Position numbers and translations under genes: made by a program. From Gonocerus acuteangulatus (taxonomy: Eukaryota; Arthropoda; Insecta; Hemiptera; Coreidae): DNA of 64,000 bases. Shown here one piece after another: positions 1 through 11,213 of the stretch (position 1 is the stretch's first letter; every line of letters starts with the position of its first letter). A model generated the notes under the pieces. That model was not told where the DNA came from. It saw only the letters and a program-made list of their open reading frames with translations, and searched no databases. The DNA lies in assembly GCA_946811695.1 (NCBI GenBank), contig OX328132.1:95685456-95749455 (forward strand). The letters run 5' to 3'.

Positions 1-1021
1 GGCAACCAAAACCTTATTAGAATTCTTTAACTGAATCCCAGAAGGGGCTATTTTCTTAAATATCTTTAAGGGCAATAAGTTGACATCTGATCCCGTGCCT
101 ACTTCAAATTCAATTTCGGTTTCTCCTATACTAATTGGATACATCCATTTCTTATCTCCGAATTTCATAGTAGTTAATGAATCTAAATATAACTTTTGTG
201 GAGTATCACGGCTGGTACCTGCAGACATCTTCGATTCCACCGTCAGGGCATCCTCCTTGGAGATTCTCTTCCTGCCCCGTCCATTTTCTGTGTCTCCTTT
301 ACCGCTTGATCCCCAGCTACCCGAGCTCCTGGCACGATTTTCATAAAAGGTAGATGTAGACTTCCTTCTTTCGCAACATATGGCGAAATGGTTCAGACCT
401 TGGCAAAAATTACATATCTTACCATAGGCTGGACATTTCTCTGGTAGTTCACCATGCATATATGAACAGTACCGACATTTCTTCATATTAGTTGTTTTTT
501 GAGTTGATCTTCCATTAGTCATTGGTTGCGTACGATTCATAGCAAAAACTTCATCTTGACTCGTATGCAGATCTTTCATGAAACGCTCGCTTAGTTCGTA
601 TGTCCGGTAAGCATTCCCAATCTCCGGCAACGTATGTTCAGGTTTTTTCAACAAACTATTCTGAAGGCTTTATATGGACAGTTTAGCACCAAATGATCTC
701 GTATCATTCTTTCTGCATATGATTTGTTGCAGCCACTGCAAGTAAACTGGCATTTTGCAGCTTGTTTCTTCCATCAATAACGTCTTTCAGGGTCCTCGTA
801 TCATCTTCTTTATTTTTCTCAAAAATCATATTATTATATACATCAAGACCTTCATCTCCAATATAATTAAAAAATAATGCTATTTTCCGTTTTTCATCTT
901 TTAGTTTATTTTTACCTGATGCAATCATATAATTGTCAAATTTTTGTATCCATTTTTTCCAGTTATTGCCTAAGTTCTCATCGAAAACGAAAGGACCTGG
1001 CATTAGAAATTCGTTCTCCAT
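1..1021 (-). pseudogene. Ty3/gypsy-type retrotransposon gag-protease remnant
   Basis: The minus strand encodes a Gag-like N-terminus from 1021 (WKKWIQKFDNYMIASG, typical of arthropod gypsy-type Gag). This frame stops at 704, but the reading continues in another frame (ERMIRDHLVLNC), so there is a frameshift near 750. Next, around 380-490, comes a cysteine/histidine-rich region with CRYC, CPAYGKIC, NFC and NHFAICC pieces, consistent with zinc knuckles. At about 1-190 lies an aspartic-protease-like segment, EVGTGSDVNLLP. The family normally has DTG here; the codon GGC replaces GAC, so the catalytic Asp is Gly. RT and integrase would lie left of the window. The element is defective by frameshift and active-site loss. 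Assignment to Ty3/gypsy is from motif recognition only. Confidence 0.72.
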
Positions 1022-1099
1022 GTTTTATGTTGAAAAAATTATTCACAAAAAGGTATACTCAATTATTCACAGCTCACCTGATTGTCCTTTATTCTTTTC

Positions 1100-2427
1100 G
1101 GTAAAAATGCAGTTTCCAGCCCTCAAAACCGATTTCTTTCAAACTTTGCACAATAACGTATTTTGATGCACTAAACACGAATACGATAAAAAAAAACGTC
1201 GGATTTAACTAGGAAAGAAGTTATTAAGCACTTAAGTTCACTGTTGTGCAGGTTATGAGAGCTAATGTAAACAACTAAATTTGTCAACATACGCATGCGC
1301 GGGTATGGAAAAGTTCGTAATAAGGAAGTTTAATTGAAATTTACCATAAATTATCGAAATTCATCAGCAGTTATTTATTTACAATCATTTTTTTAAATAA
1401 TTAAACACTCTTCACATTTCTTGTTTCGTTCATGAAAAGTATTATATATCAGAAATCCCTTAATAATTTGCTAATGCCTTTATAATTATCGTTCTAATTC
1501 GCGCCTATCGAACTTCAATTGTCAACAAGTCAATTGTCAAACAAATATTTTGATGCTAAACAGAAGAACATTTAGATGGATATTTAGCCGAATTTCTCTT
1601 CAAACGCGCTCATAAATATGAAGAGCGTTTAAAGGCATTTTTCAGTGCGATTGGGGATTTGTATCCACCGAAAATCCAGTCTCAAGAAGAAGAAGAAGAA
1701 GAAAAAAGCTAAAAGAGATGTCTTGGAGGATTAGAGGAATGTCTAGGAAGACTTTAAGGGCATACGTGCTATGCGTTTCCGCTCGCTCCGCTACGCTCCG
1801 CTCGCTCAAGAAAATAACAAAACCCCAGTCAATCCAACTCGCTAAAATTAATAGAATTCTATCAATTTTAGCGAGTTGGATTGACTGGGGTTTTGTTAAT
1901 TTCTTGAGCGAGCGGAAACGCATAGCACGTATGCCCTTAAGCGACAGGTGACGACGGGTGAGGATGCCCTTAAAATTAACAATATCTTTGAATAAATGGT
2001 TTCTGAACATTTCAAATGAGAGTTCTCTGTTTCCCAATGTTACATATCTGCGCATGCGCGTGTTTACAAATACGCTGATGCCTAGTATTATAACCTTCCT
2101 AACTTTAGTGCTTAATATTATAGTCTATTAATTTTAGCGAGTTGGATTGACTGGGGTTTTGTTATCTTTTTGAGCGAGCGGAGCGAGCGGAAACGCACAG
2201 CACGTATGCCTTAAAGACGTAATTTATGCCTTAAAGTCATCACAAATTTAGTTGTTTACATTAGCTCTCATAACCTGCACAACAGTGAACTTAAGTGCTT
2301 AATAACTTCTTTCCTAGTTAAATCCGACGTTTTTTTTTTATCGTATTCGTGTTTAGTGCATCAAAATACGTTATTGTGCAAAGTTTGAAAGAAATCGGTT
2401 TTGAGGGCTGGAAACTGCATTTTTACC
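1100..2427. mobile_element. Foldback element copy 1 (long TIRs, 8-bp TSD)
   Basis: Inverted terminal repeats of about 185 bp (1100-1285 and 2246-2427) start with GGTAAAAATGCAG. Perfect 8-bp flanks TTCTTTTC lie at 1092-1099 and 2428-2435. Inside is a second palindrome (about 1765-1937) centred near 1857, carrying the motifs GCGTTTCCGCTCGCTC and GCGAGTTGGATTGACTGG. No transposase is encoded, so it is non-autonomous. Three relatives lie at 22721, 23818 and 26059. An 8-bp duplication fits hAT, P, Merlin and some other superfamilies; the termini do not settle which. It sits in the leader of the gypsy element, between PBS and gag. Confidence 0.85.
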
Positions 2428-2452
2428 TTCTTTTCTTAAGACGCGTAAAACA

Positions 2453-2462
2453 CCTGACACCA
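2453..2462 (-). other. Candidate tRNA primer binding site
   Basis: Read on the minus strand this is TGGTGTCAGG, starting with the TGG complementary to a tRNA CCA end. It directly abuts the inner end of the putative LTR, where a retrotransposon PBS belongs. The foldback element at 1100-2427 separates it from gag. Confidence 0.45.
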
Positions 2463-2646
2463 TGTTTAGTAATTAGGTGTAAATAACTCGCACAGATTAA
2501 ATAATAAATATCATCTCTTTATTACATGGCTGTATCTCGCAAACTGCTGGAAAACTACCTAGTGTCTTTTGTTTAAGAATGACAATCTAAGTACCATATG
2601 TTTTACATGCGACCTTCTCTGAACTACTTACTACACAGTAGATCAC
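2463..2646 (-). repeat. Putative 5' LTR of the gypsy-type element
   Basis: A 184-bp segment bounded by TG and CA, adjacent to a PBS-like TGG sequence and upstream of the gag remnant when read on the minus strand. It contains an AATAAA on the minus strand near 2517. The partner LTR is outside the window, so direct repeat identity and target duplication cannot be checked. Its outer edge meets the R1-type LINE at about 2650, suggesting the retrotransposon entered the LINE. Confidence 0.45.
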
Positions 2647-2652
2647 ATTGTA

Positions 2653-4551
2653 CTACCAAACACGCTTGGCCTTTTCACAGACATACATTATGTGTTCATT
2701 CCACTTGAGTTTTGAGTCTAATATCACTCCCAAGTGTTTGACTTTCTTGACAAAAGGTACCCTTATCCCAGAAATAACTGGTTCTAGGAGACCGTCAAGT
2801 ATCCTCTTGTTCGTGAAGGGGACTATCGCCATTTTGGACGGATTGATTTTAAGTCCCCTTCTGTCACACCACTGCGTAGATCTACGCAGTGCTGCACCAA
2901 GTAACTCTGATATGACATTCAGAAATTTACCACTGATCAGGATCACTATGTCGTCAGCATAGGCCTGCGCATAGAAACCACGACCCTCTAGATCGCCCAG
3001 TAATGAGTCTATCACTAGACCCCACAATAGGGGCGAAAGTACACCTCCATGCGGACATCCAGGTCTCACCCTGGCTGTGGATCCCCCAGGGATGATTCCA
3101 GGACTCTGGAGTTCAGGAATGTTTCCATCCAGACCTCGAGAGTTCTGTGTAGCCCAAGCCCCTGTATCGATTCCACAATGGCCTGAGTTGAGGTCCTATC
3201 GAAGGCGCCCTCTATGTCAATGAGGCACCAAGAGTGACCTCCCGATGTTCAAGCGCTTTCTCTATTTTGTTATTGAGATTATGTAGCGCCAATACGCATG
3301 GTCTCCCCTCTCTATAGGCGAATTGGAGATTGTTAAGTGGGTTTACCTTTAAGACATTCCCATGAATGTACCTAGCCACCAGTTTCTCCAGTGTCTTCAG
3401 CAGAAAAGATGAAAGAAAAATGGGTCTGAAGGCTTTAGGGTCATTATGGGTATTTCTCCCTGTCTTTGGGATAAAACAAACTCTTGCTTCTCGCCCCCTG
3501 CCAGGGAGATAGGTATGGCAATAGTATATCCTGTCCCTTTTGTAAGAGGACAGAAAAAATACCGTCAGGTCCCGGAGTCTTGTATGGCCCAAAAGAATTT
3601 AGGGCCCATTCAAGATCTCTAGGCCCAAGAATAACCTTTGCGAGGTCCCAACCCTCCTTGCTCCCCCTTGAGGTTGGCAAGAACGGCCTTTGCCTCGGAT
3701 CTATTTTCTCACATCCTGGAAAATGGATTCCCAAAAGCATGTTTAGGGTGTCCTCGCAGGGAGCGAGGTTCCCGCCCATGCCCAGTGCCCCCAAAATATC
3801 CAGGGGTTATTTAGATATAATCCGATGCAAACGAGCACTGGAAGATGTATTCTCGAGGTCAGCACAGAATGTTTTCCACGAGTTTCTTTTGGCCCTCCTT
3901 ATAGCTAGGTTATATTCTGTCAGTCGTCTACTATACTGATCCTGGGACCTGTTAAAAAGTCGCCTGACGTCTTTCCTCATTCTTTCTAGTTGTTCGTTCC
4001 ACCAGGGTGGGTTGTTAGCCCTTCCCTTCCGAACGGGTTTGAAGTTATTCTGAAAGGAATGGATAATTGAATCGGTAATAGAGTCGTTCATGACCTCAAG
4101 TTGCCAGGTATTCCGCCCATAGCCTGCCCAATCAGTTGACCTTGGGTTTCTAAATATTTCACCCTCCAGTTTATCAAAGACTATGTCGAACCTAATGTAT
4201 CTATGGTCCGACGCAGGTATTTCTTTTGATACATGCCAGCCCCTAATTGAGCCAGCAATACCAAAGGATGCTATAGTAACGTCAATGACCTCCCTTCTTC
4301 GTACATTGACAAAGGTAGGCTCATTTCCACGATTTATAACTTCTAGATCATTAGCAATAACATATTCTAGAAGGGACTCGCCTCTTTTATTGGTATTTGT
4401 GCTCCCCCATATGGTATTATGGGCGTTGGCATCACATCCCGCTATCATCTGCACCTTCCTTCCCTTGGAGTACGCCAACGCTCTCCTTACTTCCTCCTTG
4501 GGGGGGGCAGGTTGTTCGAAGGGTAGGTCTCCTTCTTCGCTGCAGGAATAG
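2653..4551 (-). pseudogene. R1/Jockey-group LINE ORF2 remnant (APE endonuclease + RT)
   Basis: Minus-strand pieces in several frames. 4478-3807 is the C-terminal half of an APE endonuclease (GCDANAHNTIWGS, FVNVRRREVIDVTIAS, ASDHRYIRFD) followed by the linker (PPWWNEQLERMRKDVR). 3794-3444 and 3592-3212 hold the start of RT (KTPGPDGIFS; FRPIFLSSFLLKTLEKLV). 3069-2653 holds the RT core GCPHGGVLSPLLWG and YADDIVILI, with the catalytic Asp pair intact. Frameshifts separate the pieces. The first part of the endonuclease appears deleted, because ORF1 sequence runs almost straight into its middle. The 3' end is cut by the gypsy LTR near 2650. Confidence 0.82.
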
Positions 4552-4711
4552 TAGGTGTGGGGGTTTGGGAAGAGGTTGTGGTGGTGAGGGTGTTTTTGGA
4601 TTTTATTGTTAGTTTCATTGGTGGTTTTGGTTGGGATTTAGGTTCTATTTTTGGTTTCGGCTTGGAGTGGATAGGAATGAGGGTAAGGGGAGGGGCGGAG
4701 GATGTAGAAGG

Positions 4712-5264
4712 TTATGATATAAACTCAGTAGTGCTCACTGATGTGGTCTCCATTGCTATGGGTCTCCCAACTGTCAGTGAGGTATCCCTCGGAGGTCTTG
4801 GAGGTCTGCGAGGTGCACCTGCTTGTGCCTCTGTCTCCCGCTTCCTCCTAACCATAACCATAGCATAGTGCAGCCGAAGGTTCCTGGACTGGAGGTTCTC
4901 TAAATGACTCTCCGCGGGTTTGAAGGCGGCAAAGAAGGCCCCCTGACTTCTCCTTACAGCCCACGACGGTCCAGTGCCGAATATGCGCACGCAGCTCCGG
5001 ATTTTGTACCGCCAGTCTATGTAGGAGTTGCTGATTATTGGGAACTAGTCCAGGGAAGTGTCCCCCTAGCCTAGTTATCCTAATCAGTTCTTTAGGCTCG
5101 GCGATTCTGAGTGAAGTATCGCCCAGTTTTAATTGGCCAACAACGCTGGCTAGCCAGTTTTTGGTTTCAATGTCCCGACATGTCAGGAGTATCCCACCCG
5201 TTTGGAGTGTGAAACCCTGAAAGCTCGGGCCAAAGTTCTCCTCAAGACTAAAGCTGTCAAACAA
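4712..5264 (-). pseudogene. LINE ORF1 remnant (RNA-binding-like domain)
   Basis: The minus strand from 5264 encodes a segment with GGILLTCRDIETKNWLASVV, LIRITRLGGHFPGLV and HIRHWTVVGCKEKSGGLL. This resembles the ORF1-type domain often found upstream of R1/Jockey-group ORF2 in arthropods. A frameshift near 4940 moves the reading to GAFFAAFKPAESHLENLQ, then a basic, proline-rich tail ending near 4712. It belongs to the same element as the ORF2 remnant. The gag-type zinc knuckles usually expected between them are missing. Confidence 0.6.
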
Positions 5265-5496
5265 GGCTAACAGCGTTCAATGAACTCGGCAATATGGCCG
5301 GCGTTAAGTGTTATGCTTGGATAGTTCACCGGGACCACTGCGGTCCTGTGTTCACCAACACCTTGTTACCAAGGTAGAGTCATACATTTCAATTCATCTT
5401 ATTTTTTGGCCGTTCTACTCAATCTAGTTTAACCTTTACATCTCTTTCACCTAGTTACAGCTCGAGATAGACTGAGTAATGACGCATTTATGATGT
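5265..5496. other. Flank upstream of the LINE, nothing firm
   Basis: Probably the 5' part of the LINE on its left side, then unique AT-rich sequence. No ORF, RNA gene or repeat boundary was recognised. Confidence 0.4.
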
Positions 5497-5684
5497 AGCG
5501 CTCCCTACACCATCATTACTAATGACAGTATCCCCTCCACTTTCAGTAATGATGAAGCCGAGATCAGAAAATCCGGATTCACATCATTACTGTTCGTCAT
5601 TCCAACTTCGTCCACCTTTCACTATCATTATTACTGTCATTTTGATAAGGTAATATCATTATTCCTGACCGTGTAGGGGCCGCT
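5497..5684. mobile_element. Small MITE with AGCG..CCCTACAC termini
   Basis: Imperfect inverted ends: AGCGCTCCCTACAC on the left, and on the right GTGTAGGGGCCGCT (AGCGGCCCCTACAC when inverted). The body has several copies of an AATGATGACATTA-like word. A right-hand half of the same family ends at 8877 with identical GTGTAGGGGCCGCT. No clear target duplication was found, so the superfamily is open. Confidence 0.55.
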
Positions 5685-5702
5685 TAACCGTTAATAACTC
5701 CG

Positions 5703-5890
5703 TTAATTATATAATTTTTTTTTTACGGCGCTTCGACAAATCTGGGCCAATAGCACCGACATCCAGGGCACTGCGAGGAATTTTCCCAACGAGCCGTGGG
5801 ATGAGAAAATTCCTGCAGCCGGTGGGGATCGAACCCACCATTTCCCGCTTATGAATCTAAGACCCTAGCCAACGCACTACATATGTACAT
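5703..5890 (-). mobile_element. tRNA-headed SINE copy
   Basis: Read on the minus strand, the head has an A-box-like TTGGCTAGGGTCTTAG and a B box GGTTCGATCCC flanked by GGTGG/CCACC pairing (TpsiC arm). It is followed by a body (GCAGGAATTTTC) and a tail containing GCCCAGATTTGTCGAAGCGC and an A-run. The same body and tail occur at 35480-35666. The tail alone recurs at several other sites and is also fused to a 5S rRNA head at 40253-40447. Transcription would be by RNA polymerase III. Confidence 0.75.
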
Positions 5891-6043
5891 GTAGGGATAA
5901 GCCTTCCGCGTGGCTCTCCCATATTATGTACGTGCAATATTAAATGCAGGACTTGCTGCTTCATCCAATTCCAATAATGGAGGAAATGCTAAGTTCTGCA
6001 ACATTGGCGTAGGGATCTTGGCGTGCCGACCGCCCGGTCTTAG

Positions 6044-6175
6044 GGTGGGTTTACACTTGCTAGTTATTGCAGGATATTTCTATCAGAGAGAAATTGCCAC
6101 TAATGAAAACCCATGTAAAATGTATGTCGGCAATAAATTCTACCATGAGCAATTTATGCAGACATCTAGGCGCAC
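6044..6175. mobile_element. Harbinger-like MITE, left half
   Basis: Begins TTAGGGTGGGTTTACACTTG and matches the complete palindromic MITE at 12398-12592 through its left arm, then diverges. The preceding TTA fits the 3-bp TWA duplication typical of PIF/Harbinger elements. Only one arm remains, so this copy is truncated. Confidence 0.6.
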
Positions 6176-6443
6176 GGTAGTGCGCCAGGCTAAGTTCCGG
6201 CCTAAGCATACTGTGTGTATGTCACAGGAGGTCTTAGAGCCGATTTTTACCCTCTCATAACATTCAACCAGGTAAAGATAAAGTTATGAAATTTTACACA
6301 GGTAATATACTACTAAATGTGAGTAAAACTGGAAATTTTCATAATTCTACATCAAATAGTTTCTGAGATATAAGCGATCGAAAATCGGGATATATAGGAC
6401 TCACTCACTCACTGACTCATCAAAATTATTAGGCACTTCCCAT
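6176..6443. other. Dispersed-repeat-like sequence, no gene
   Basis: Contains TTCTGAGATATAAGCGATCG and a short GACTCACTCACTCACTGACT run. It continues on the other side of the hAT MITE (6768 onward), so both sides are one older repeat that the hAT element split. No ORF was recognised. Confidence 0.4.
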
Positions 6444-6767
6444 TAGAGTTGGGCAAACGTTAGCGCGCGCTAAAAGCTGATACCTCTCCGCTAATTTAGC
6501 GAAACTGTAGAAAGCCAGCGCTAATAATTATCGGTTAGTGGCGGCAGTGCGCTAACCGCTAATCTATTTATGAATTATCGTAATTGCTATAGTTACAAGT
6601 TGTAACTATAGCTTAAGCTATTAGCAATTACGATATTTCATAAATAGATTAGCGGTTAGCGCACTGCCGCCGCTAACCGCTAATTATTAGCGCTGGCTTT
6701 CTACAGTTTCGCTAAATTAGCGGAGAGGTATCAGCTTTTAGCGCGCGCTAACGTTTGCCCAACTCTG
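6444..6767. mobile_element. Palindromic hAT-type MITE with perfect 8-bp TSD
   Basis: A 324-bp near-perfect palindrome. The left end is TAGAGTTGGGCAAACG and the right end inverts to CAGAGTTGGGCAAACG, both fitting the hAT YARNG rule. The flanks CTTCCCAT at 6436-6443 and 6768-6775 are identical. The interior is built of GCTAAYCGCTAA-like words, so the RNA would form one long hairpin. It has no coding capacity. Confidence 0.88.
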
Positions 6768-7020
6768 CTTCCCATGATGCTGGAGACTTGAAATTTTGCA
6801 GGATGATAGATATGAAGGTGTTATTAAAGGAAAAAATCGAAAAATCCTGAAAAGTTGTGTATGACTCCGCTTCCGGGGCGGGGGCGCGCCAGTATTGTTC
6901 TTCCTTCGGAAACCCGTCATTCCGTCAGAAACCCATGATGTCTGGCATCAAATGAATCGTCTCGGTATGAAGAAGCTATATTTGATGTTTTAAGAAACAA
7001 TTAGACGCATATAGGCTCGG

Positions 7021-7615
7021 TCAAAATCTTATACCAGCTGTCTGTCTGTATGTTTGTTCCTTATACAAATCCATACCGTTTGACCGATTTTGACCAAACA
7101 TGGGACACAGATGGGTTTTGATACGGGGAGAATCATAGGCTAGGTTAAATTTTCTATCAGCTGTCTGTCTGTCTGTTTGTTCCTTATACAAATACACACC
7201 GTTTGACCGATTTTGACAAAATTTGACACACATGTCGGTCTTGATCCGGGGAGTGTTATAGGCTAGTTCAAAATCGTCTATCAGCTGTTTGCCTAACTGT
7301 TTATTCCTTATATGAATCTACACGATTTTGACCAAACATGGTACATAGGTAGGTCTTTATCCGGGTAGTGCCATAGGCTAGGTCAAAATCGTTTTCAGCT
7401 GTCTCTCTGCATGTTTGTTCCTTACACAAATTCACTCCGTTTGACCGATTTTGACCAAACTTAGCACACAGGTAGGCCTTGGTCCAGGGAATGCACTAGG
7501 CTAGGCAAAAAAGCTCTTTCAGCTGTCTGTCTGTATGTTTTTTTCCTTATACAAATTCGCACCGTTTGGCCTATTTGGCACGCAGGTAGGTCCTGATACG
7601 GGAGTGTCATATTAA
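7021..7615. repeat. 119-bp tandem array, five diverged units
   Basis: Units start near 7021, 7143, 7262, 7381 and 7500. Each carries TCAGCTGTCTGTCTGTATG, TTGTTCCTTATACAAATYCA and CCGTTTGACCGATTTTGACC, with a GTAGGTC/GATCCGGG portion. Short open frames across it are by-products of the repeat period. The words resemble the tail sequences seen in many arthropod dispersed repeats. Confidence 0.85.
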
Positions 7616-8719
7616 CTATGACGTTTCGTACTTCGGAAAGCCATCATTCCTTCTGAAACCCAACATGTGGGGTATCAAATGAATCGTCTTGGTAAGGAGA
7701 ACCTATATTTGATGTTTTAAGAAACATTTCGACGCATCTTAACAACAAAAATTGCGACTTCTTTCTTAAATGTAGTAAATAAAGTCGTTAACTGCATAAT
7801 ATACTTGAAAGCAGATACTAAGTTTTTCAATGTCGAGCCATCTAAATTACAAACTTTGGGATCACAAACCCAAAATGTATCGTCTTTGTTCTTATCTTTT
7901 TCTTGAAGGTCTTCTACACTATCCCTATTGTGATCAAAGTAACGAATCCGCATTAAGTCTAATTAAAATATATCATAAAATAAAATATATAGAAAGTAAT
8001 CTATAAGGTACCAACAACTTTTCACATTCGTTACATTGCATTTGTATCGACGATATAAAATACGTTGAAAGTGCTTTATTTTTTATATCGACTTTAGAAA
8101 ATAATGTTGACGTGATTCTTATACCAATTCATTTGTCTTATAGAGTAGATTAGAAGAAAAATATAATCGTAAAAACTATAATTTATATTTCGTCAAATAT
8201 ATTCAAAAATATGCTTACGTTTTCAAGTAAACTAGTATTATACATGTTTTTACGCCAAAAATAATACCAGATTTAAAATCAGCACCCCAAGGAACCCTAA
8301 CGTGGTGAATAATATTGAAAAAAAAATAGTGATTTTTCCCAGCCTGGAAGAGAATAAAAATTTGTACGCGAAAATGTAATGTGACGTTTTGAAATTCAAT
8401 ATCTCCCCTTGAGATAATCTGATTTTTACGTCATTGAAATCTTTCAAAAGAAGAAAGACTCCTTTTTCTAACCATATAAATGACTATTGTATTATCTCAA
8501 AAGGTAATTGCGAAAAATGGTTGTCAAAATAAAAATAAAATGTAAACTTTTTTGCACATAACGTCGATCCCAGAACACTTAGAAACGCCCCGATTGGAAG
8601 GATATGTGTCATATTAAGGCCTTTACGAACGTTTCACATGTTTTTTTGGCTAATGTCGCAATTATAGCTACACAGGCGACTTTAAGAGGATCCATTATTA
8701 ACAAAACGCTTCTGTCACG
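7616..8719. other. AT-rich stretch with one unrecognised short ORF
   Basis: The minus strand 7953-7717 is open for 78 codons (starts MRIRYFDHNRDS, contains DDTFWVCDPKVCNLDG) but matches nothing I know and has no visible splice or promoter context. The rest holds no recognisable gene or repeat. Confidence 0.3.
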
Positions 8720-8877
8720 GAGATCACAATGCATACTGAAGAAAAGTAATGACATTAAAAATGATCTGTGGAATGACGGTGTAAGGTGTACATTGTAATG
8801 ATGATATAGAATGACGAGAGTTGAATAGTAATGACATTACTGATAATGTCATTATTACTGACCGTGTAGGGGCCGCT
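8720..8877. mobile_element. Right half of the AGCG MITE family
   Basis: Ends TACTGACCGTGTAGGGGCC followed by GCT, the same terminus as at 5684, and is full of AATGACATTA words like the first copy. The left terminus was not found. Confidence 0.5.
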
Positions 8878-8879
8878 TT

Positions 8880-9262
8880 AAATTTAATTGTACTTATGAA
8901 ATAATTATTTCCAATTGACCCTAAAAGTAACTTTTAAATAACTGGTTAAAATAATTATTTCAAAATAAATACTTAAAATAATTATTTCAAATTAATTAAT
9001 TATTTCAAATAATATTATTATTTGAAATAATTTTAATTAGTTGAAATAATTTTAATTATTTCAAATATCATGCCTCTCTGTCGAATGCTATTTTGGTGAT
9101 TATTTGAAATACAGGAAAATAAATGTATTATTTTATTTTAAAGTACTATATGCAAAATAAACTATTTCAAATGAGAAATACTTTCCCGAAATAAATTTTT
9201 ATTTCAAATGATATTTGAAATACACTTTTAAAATCATGATTTCAAATAATGCCCAACTCTAT
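8880..9262. mobile_element. AATTATTTCAAAT-rich element with a hAT-like right end
   Basis: The segment is composed of direct and inverted copies of AATTATTTCAAAT and ends GCCCAACTCTA, the same terminal word as the hAT MITE at 6444-6767. The left terminus was not found, so the target duplication is untestable. Probably a truncated hAT MITE. Confidence 0.45.
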
Positions 9263-9269
9263 AGCTAAG

Positions 9270-9775
9270 ACTGTTAAATTGAAAAAACAATCCGATAATA
9301 ATACAAATAGGAAGTTATGGTTTGATACAGATTGCCTGTGCCTTAAATTGAAAACTAAAAAATTCCTAAAAGATGGCCAAAAATCTGGATTTATGACAGA
9401 AAAAATTAATATATAATCATTGATAATTACTTGTTTCATAAAAATCATTACAAGAAAGCTCTCAAAAGGAAAAAAAATCTCTATCTTGAAATGTTAAGAG
9501 AATCACTGAGTAATGCAAAGGATCCTAATTCCTTCTGGTCTGTAGTCAATGGATTAAGAAGGAAATGTCATAATGTTTGTGATGTTCACCCGGAGGATTA
9601 GATAATATTCTTCCAGAACATGTATCCATCTCGGATATTATTAGATATTCAGTTTGTTGGTGTTACTCACCCATTTTTAGATACCGACATTTCTCTCAAG
9701 GAGTCGGGCAGATCCACGATGAGTGATAAGAATGATAAAACCCCTTGACTTGATAAGATTCCCTATAAACCACTA
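9270..9775 (+). pseudogene. Non-LTR retrotransposon ORF2 fragment
   Basis: The + strand shows decayed linker and early RT sequence: RKLWFDTDC, YKKALKRKKNLYLEM, KDPNSFWSVVNGLRRK, then SDKNDKTP followed by a stop and LDKIPYK, corresponding to the usual KTPGxDxIP motif. Stops and a frameshift are present. The fragment ends abruptly at a Helentron-like sequence near 9790. The LINE clade is not determined. Confidence 0.65.
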
Positions 9776-9789
9776 ACAAACTTAGTAAT

Positions 9790-10302
9790 ACGGATTCCTC
9801 CCTATGGAGTGCTAAAACAAGAGACCCAACGGCTGGTAATCGCAAATTGGTAATTTGGGTCCAGAGTAAACCCCCCTCCCTCCTAATGTACCGATTAAGT
9901 TTATTTTTACAAAACAGATTTCTATTAATACCGAATACCGAGTTTCGTTGCCATACAAAAACAATTGCGCTCGGTATGGGCAAATAACTACTTTGTGTCC
10001 GGAGTAAACCCTCCCTCCGGATGGACTGATTTTGCTGGTTAACGAACTCGTTCAATCGTTTGCTAAGGGAATACTATATACCAAGTTTCGTGAAGAAAAA
10101 CTCTGGTGTCTATCGTTTTAACAACGATGTTAATGTTCAACGCTAATGTTCAACGTGCTTCTTTACATTAGCATAACTTCTTTATCTACAAACCGATTGA
10201 CATGAAGCAAATACTAAATGTTAAGTAAAGCTTACCACAATATATTAGTGAAACGCGCATCTAAATCGGATAAGCCGTTTTTGAGGTTAGCGTGATTAGG
10301 TT
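9790..10302 (+). mobile_element. Helentron-like (HINE) fragment with minisatellite units
   Basis: Starts with a 3'-end-like hairpin and GCTAAAAC (9795-9812). It then has two diverged units of the minisatellite found at 19270-19960 (GGTCCAGAGTAAACC, ACCGATTAAGTTTATTTTTA), then GGTTAACGAACTCGTTCAAT as in the larger element at 14703-20293. The segment 10160-10290 (ATTAGCATAACTTCTTTATC to AATCGGATAAGCCGTTTTTG) has a second copy at 22384-22506. Assignment to the Helentron group rests on comparison among copies within this window. Confidence 0.5.
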
Positions 10303-11160
10303 CCGTCATCTGGGGTGAGTTCGGTCACATTTTCGAAGTTTTCTCGTAATTACAAACGACAGAATTTTTGTAAAAATCTGGAATAATTAATGTAAGAACC
10401 CTTAACCTTCCTCTATCGAATAGTGTATTTTGTTTTATGAATATCTTAAAAATTTTCTATTTTTTTTATTGCTAAAATGTGTACCCCTACGTGTGGGGTG
10501 AGTTCGGACAGCCTTTAATTTCTGTAAAAATCCAAACTTAAACTATAGTGGGAGTGATTCAGTCATAATTGACGATATCCTTAAAAGAAAGATTTTCTAT
10601 AATATTTTTTAGATTTACAAAATATTCTTTCACCTTTTCCTTATTAACTTCTGCTCTACACCTTTTGATGCTATGTGTAAGGCGTTCCGTTAATGGTGAT
10701 TCATTTTCATGAAGCCGTAAAACCATTCCAGTCCGGGCTTATTGTCTTAAAATCCTGTGATATTTTCCTGACCTATACAAATATGTTTTTACAATTTGGC
10801 GAATATCTTAATCGAGTTAATGGAAAGTCACATTCAGCTGCAGCTAAAATTCTCTTTGCTATTTTTTTTTCCTTCTTTGCTCAATTTTGTTTGGCCGCCA
10901 CTTTTTTTTGGTGTGCACTCCTCTAACTTTATCATTTAAAGTCGATGTAGGTGTTTTGTTGTACAACAAAATATCTAAATCGATCCGCTGCATCTCTCAG
11001 AGTTGTCTTCTAGGTTTTGACATCGTCAATCACATTTTCCAAAGCCTCTTTGGAATAAATACTGTTTTCTTTTAAGCCAGGAGGACGCGGGTATAATTGA
11101 TGCATGCCCGAACTCACCCCACGGTCTGCGAGTTTTTTATTTAAACGAGGGAAAAACAGC

Positions 11161-11166
<6 letters not shown>

Positions 11167-11208
<42 letters not shown>
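11167..11208. repeat. (TA)n microsatellite
   Basis: About 21 TA units inside the 2.7-kb inverted-repeat element. Confidence 0.95.

Positions 11209-11213
<5 letters not shown>

Noticed and set aside
7021..7615. CRISPR-like regular repeats
   Set aside because: Units are tandem, diverged and have no unique spacers; the genome is eukaryotic.
10693..11075. Two overlapping short frames inside the 2.7-kb TIR element as its transposase
   Set aside because: No catalytic or DNA-binding motif; composition typical of noncoding AT-rich DNA.
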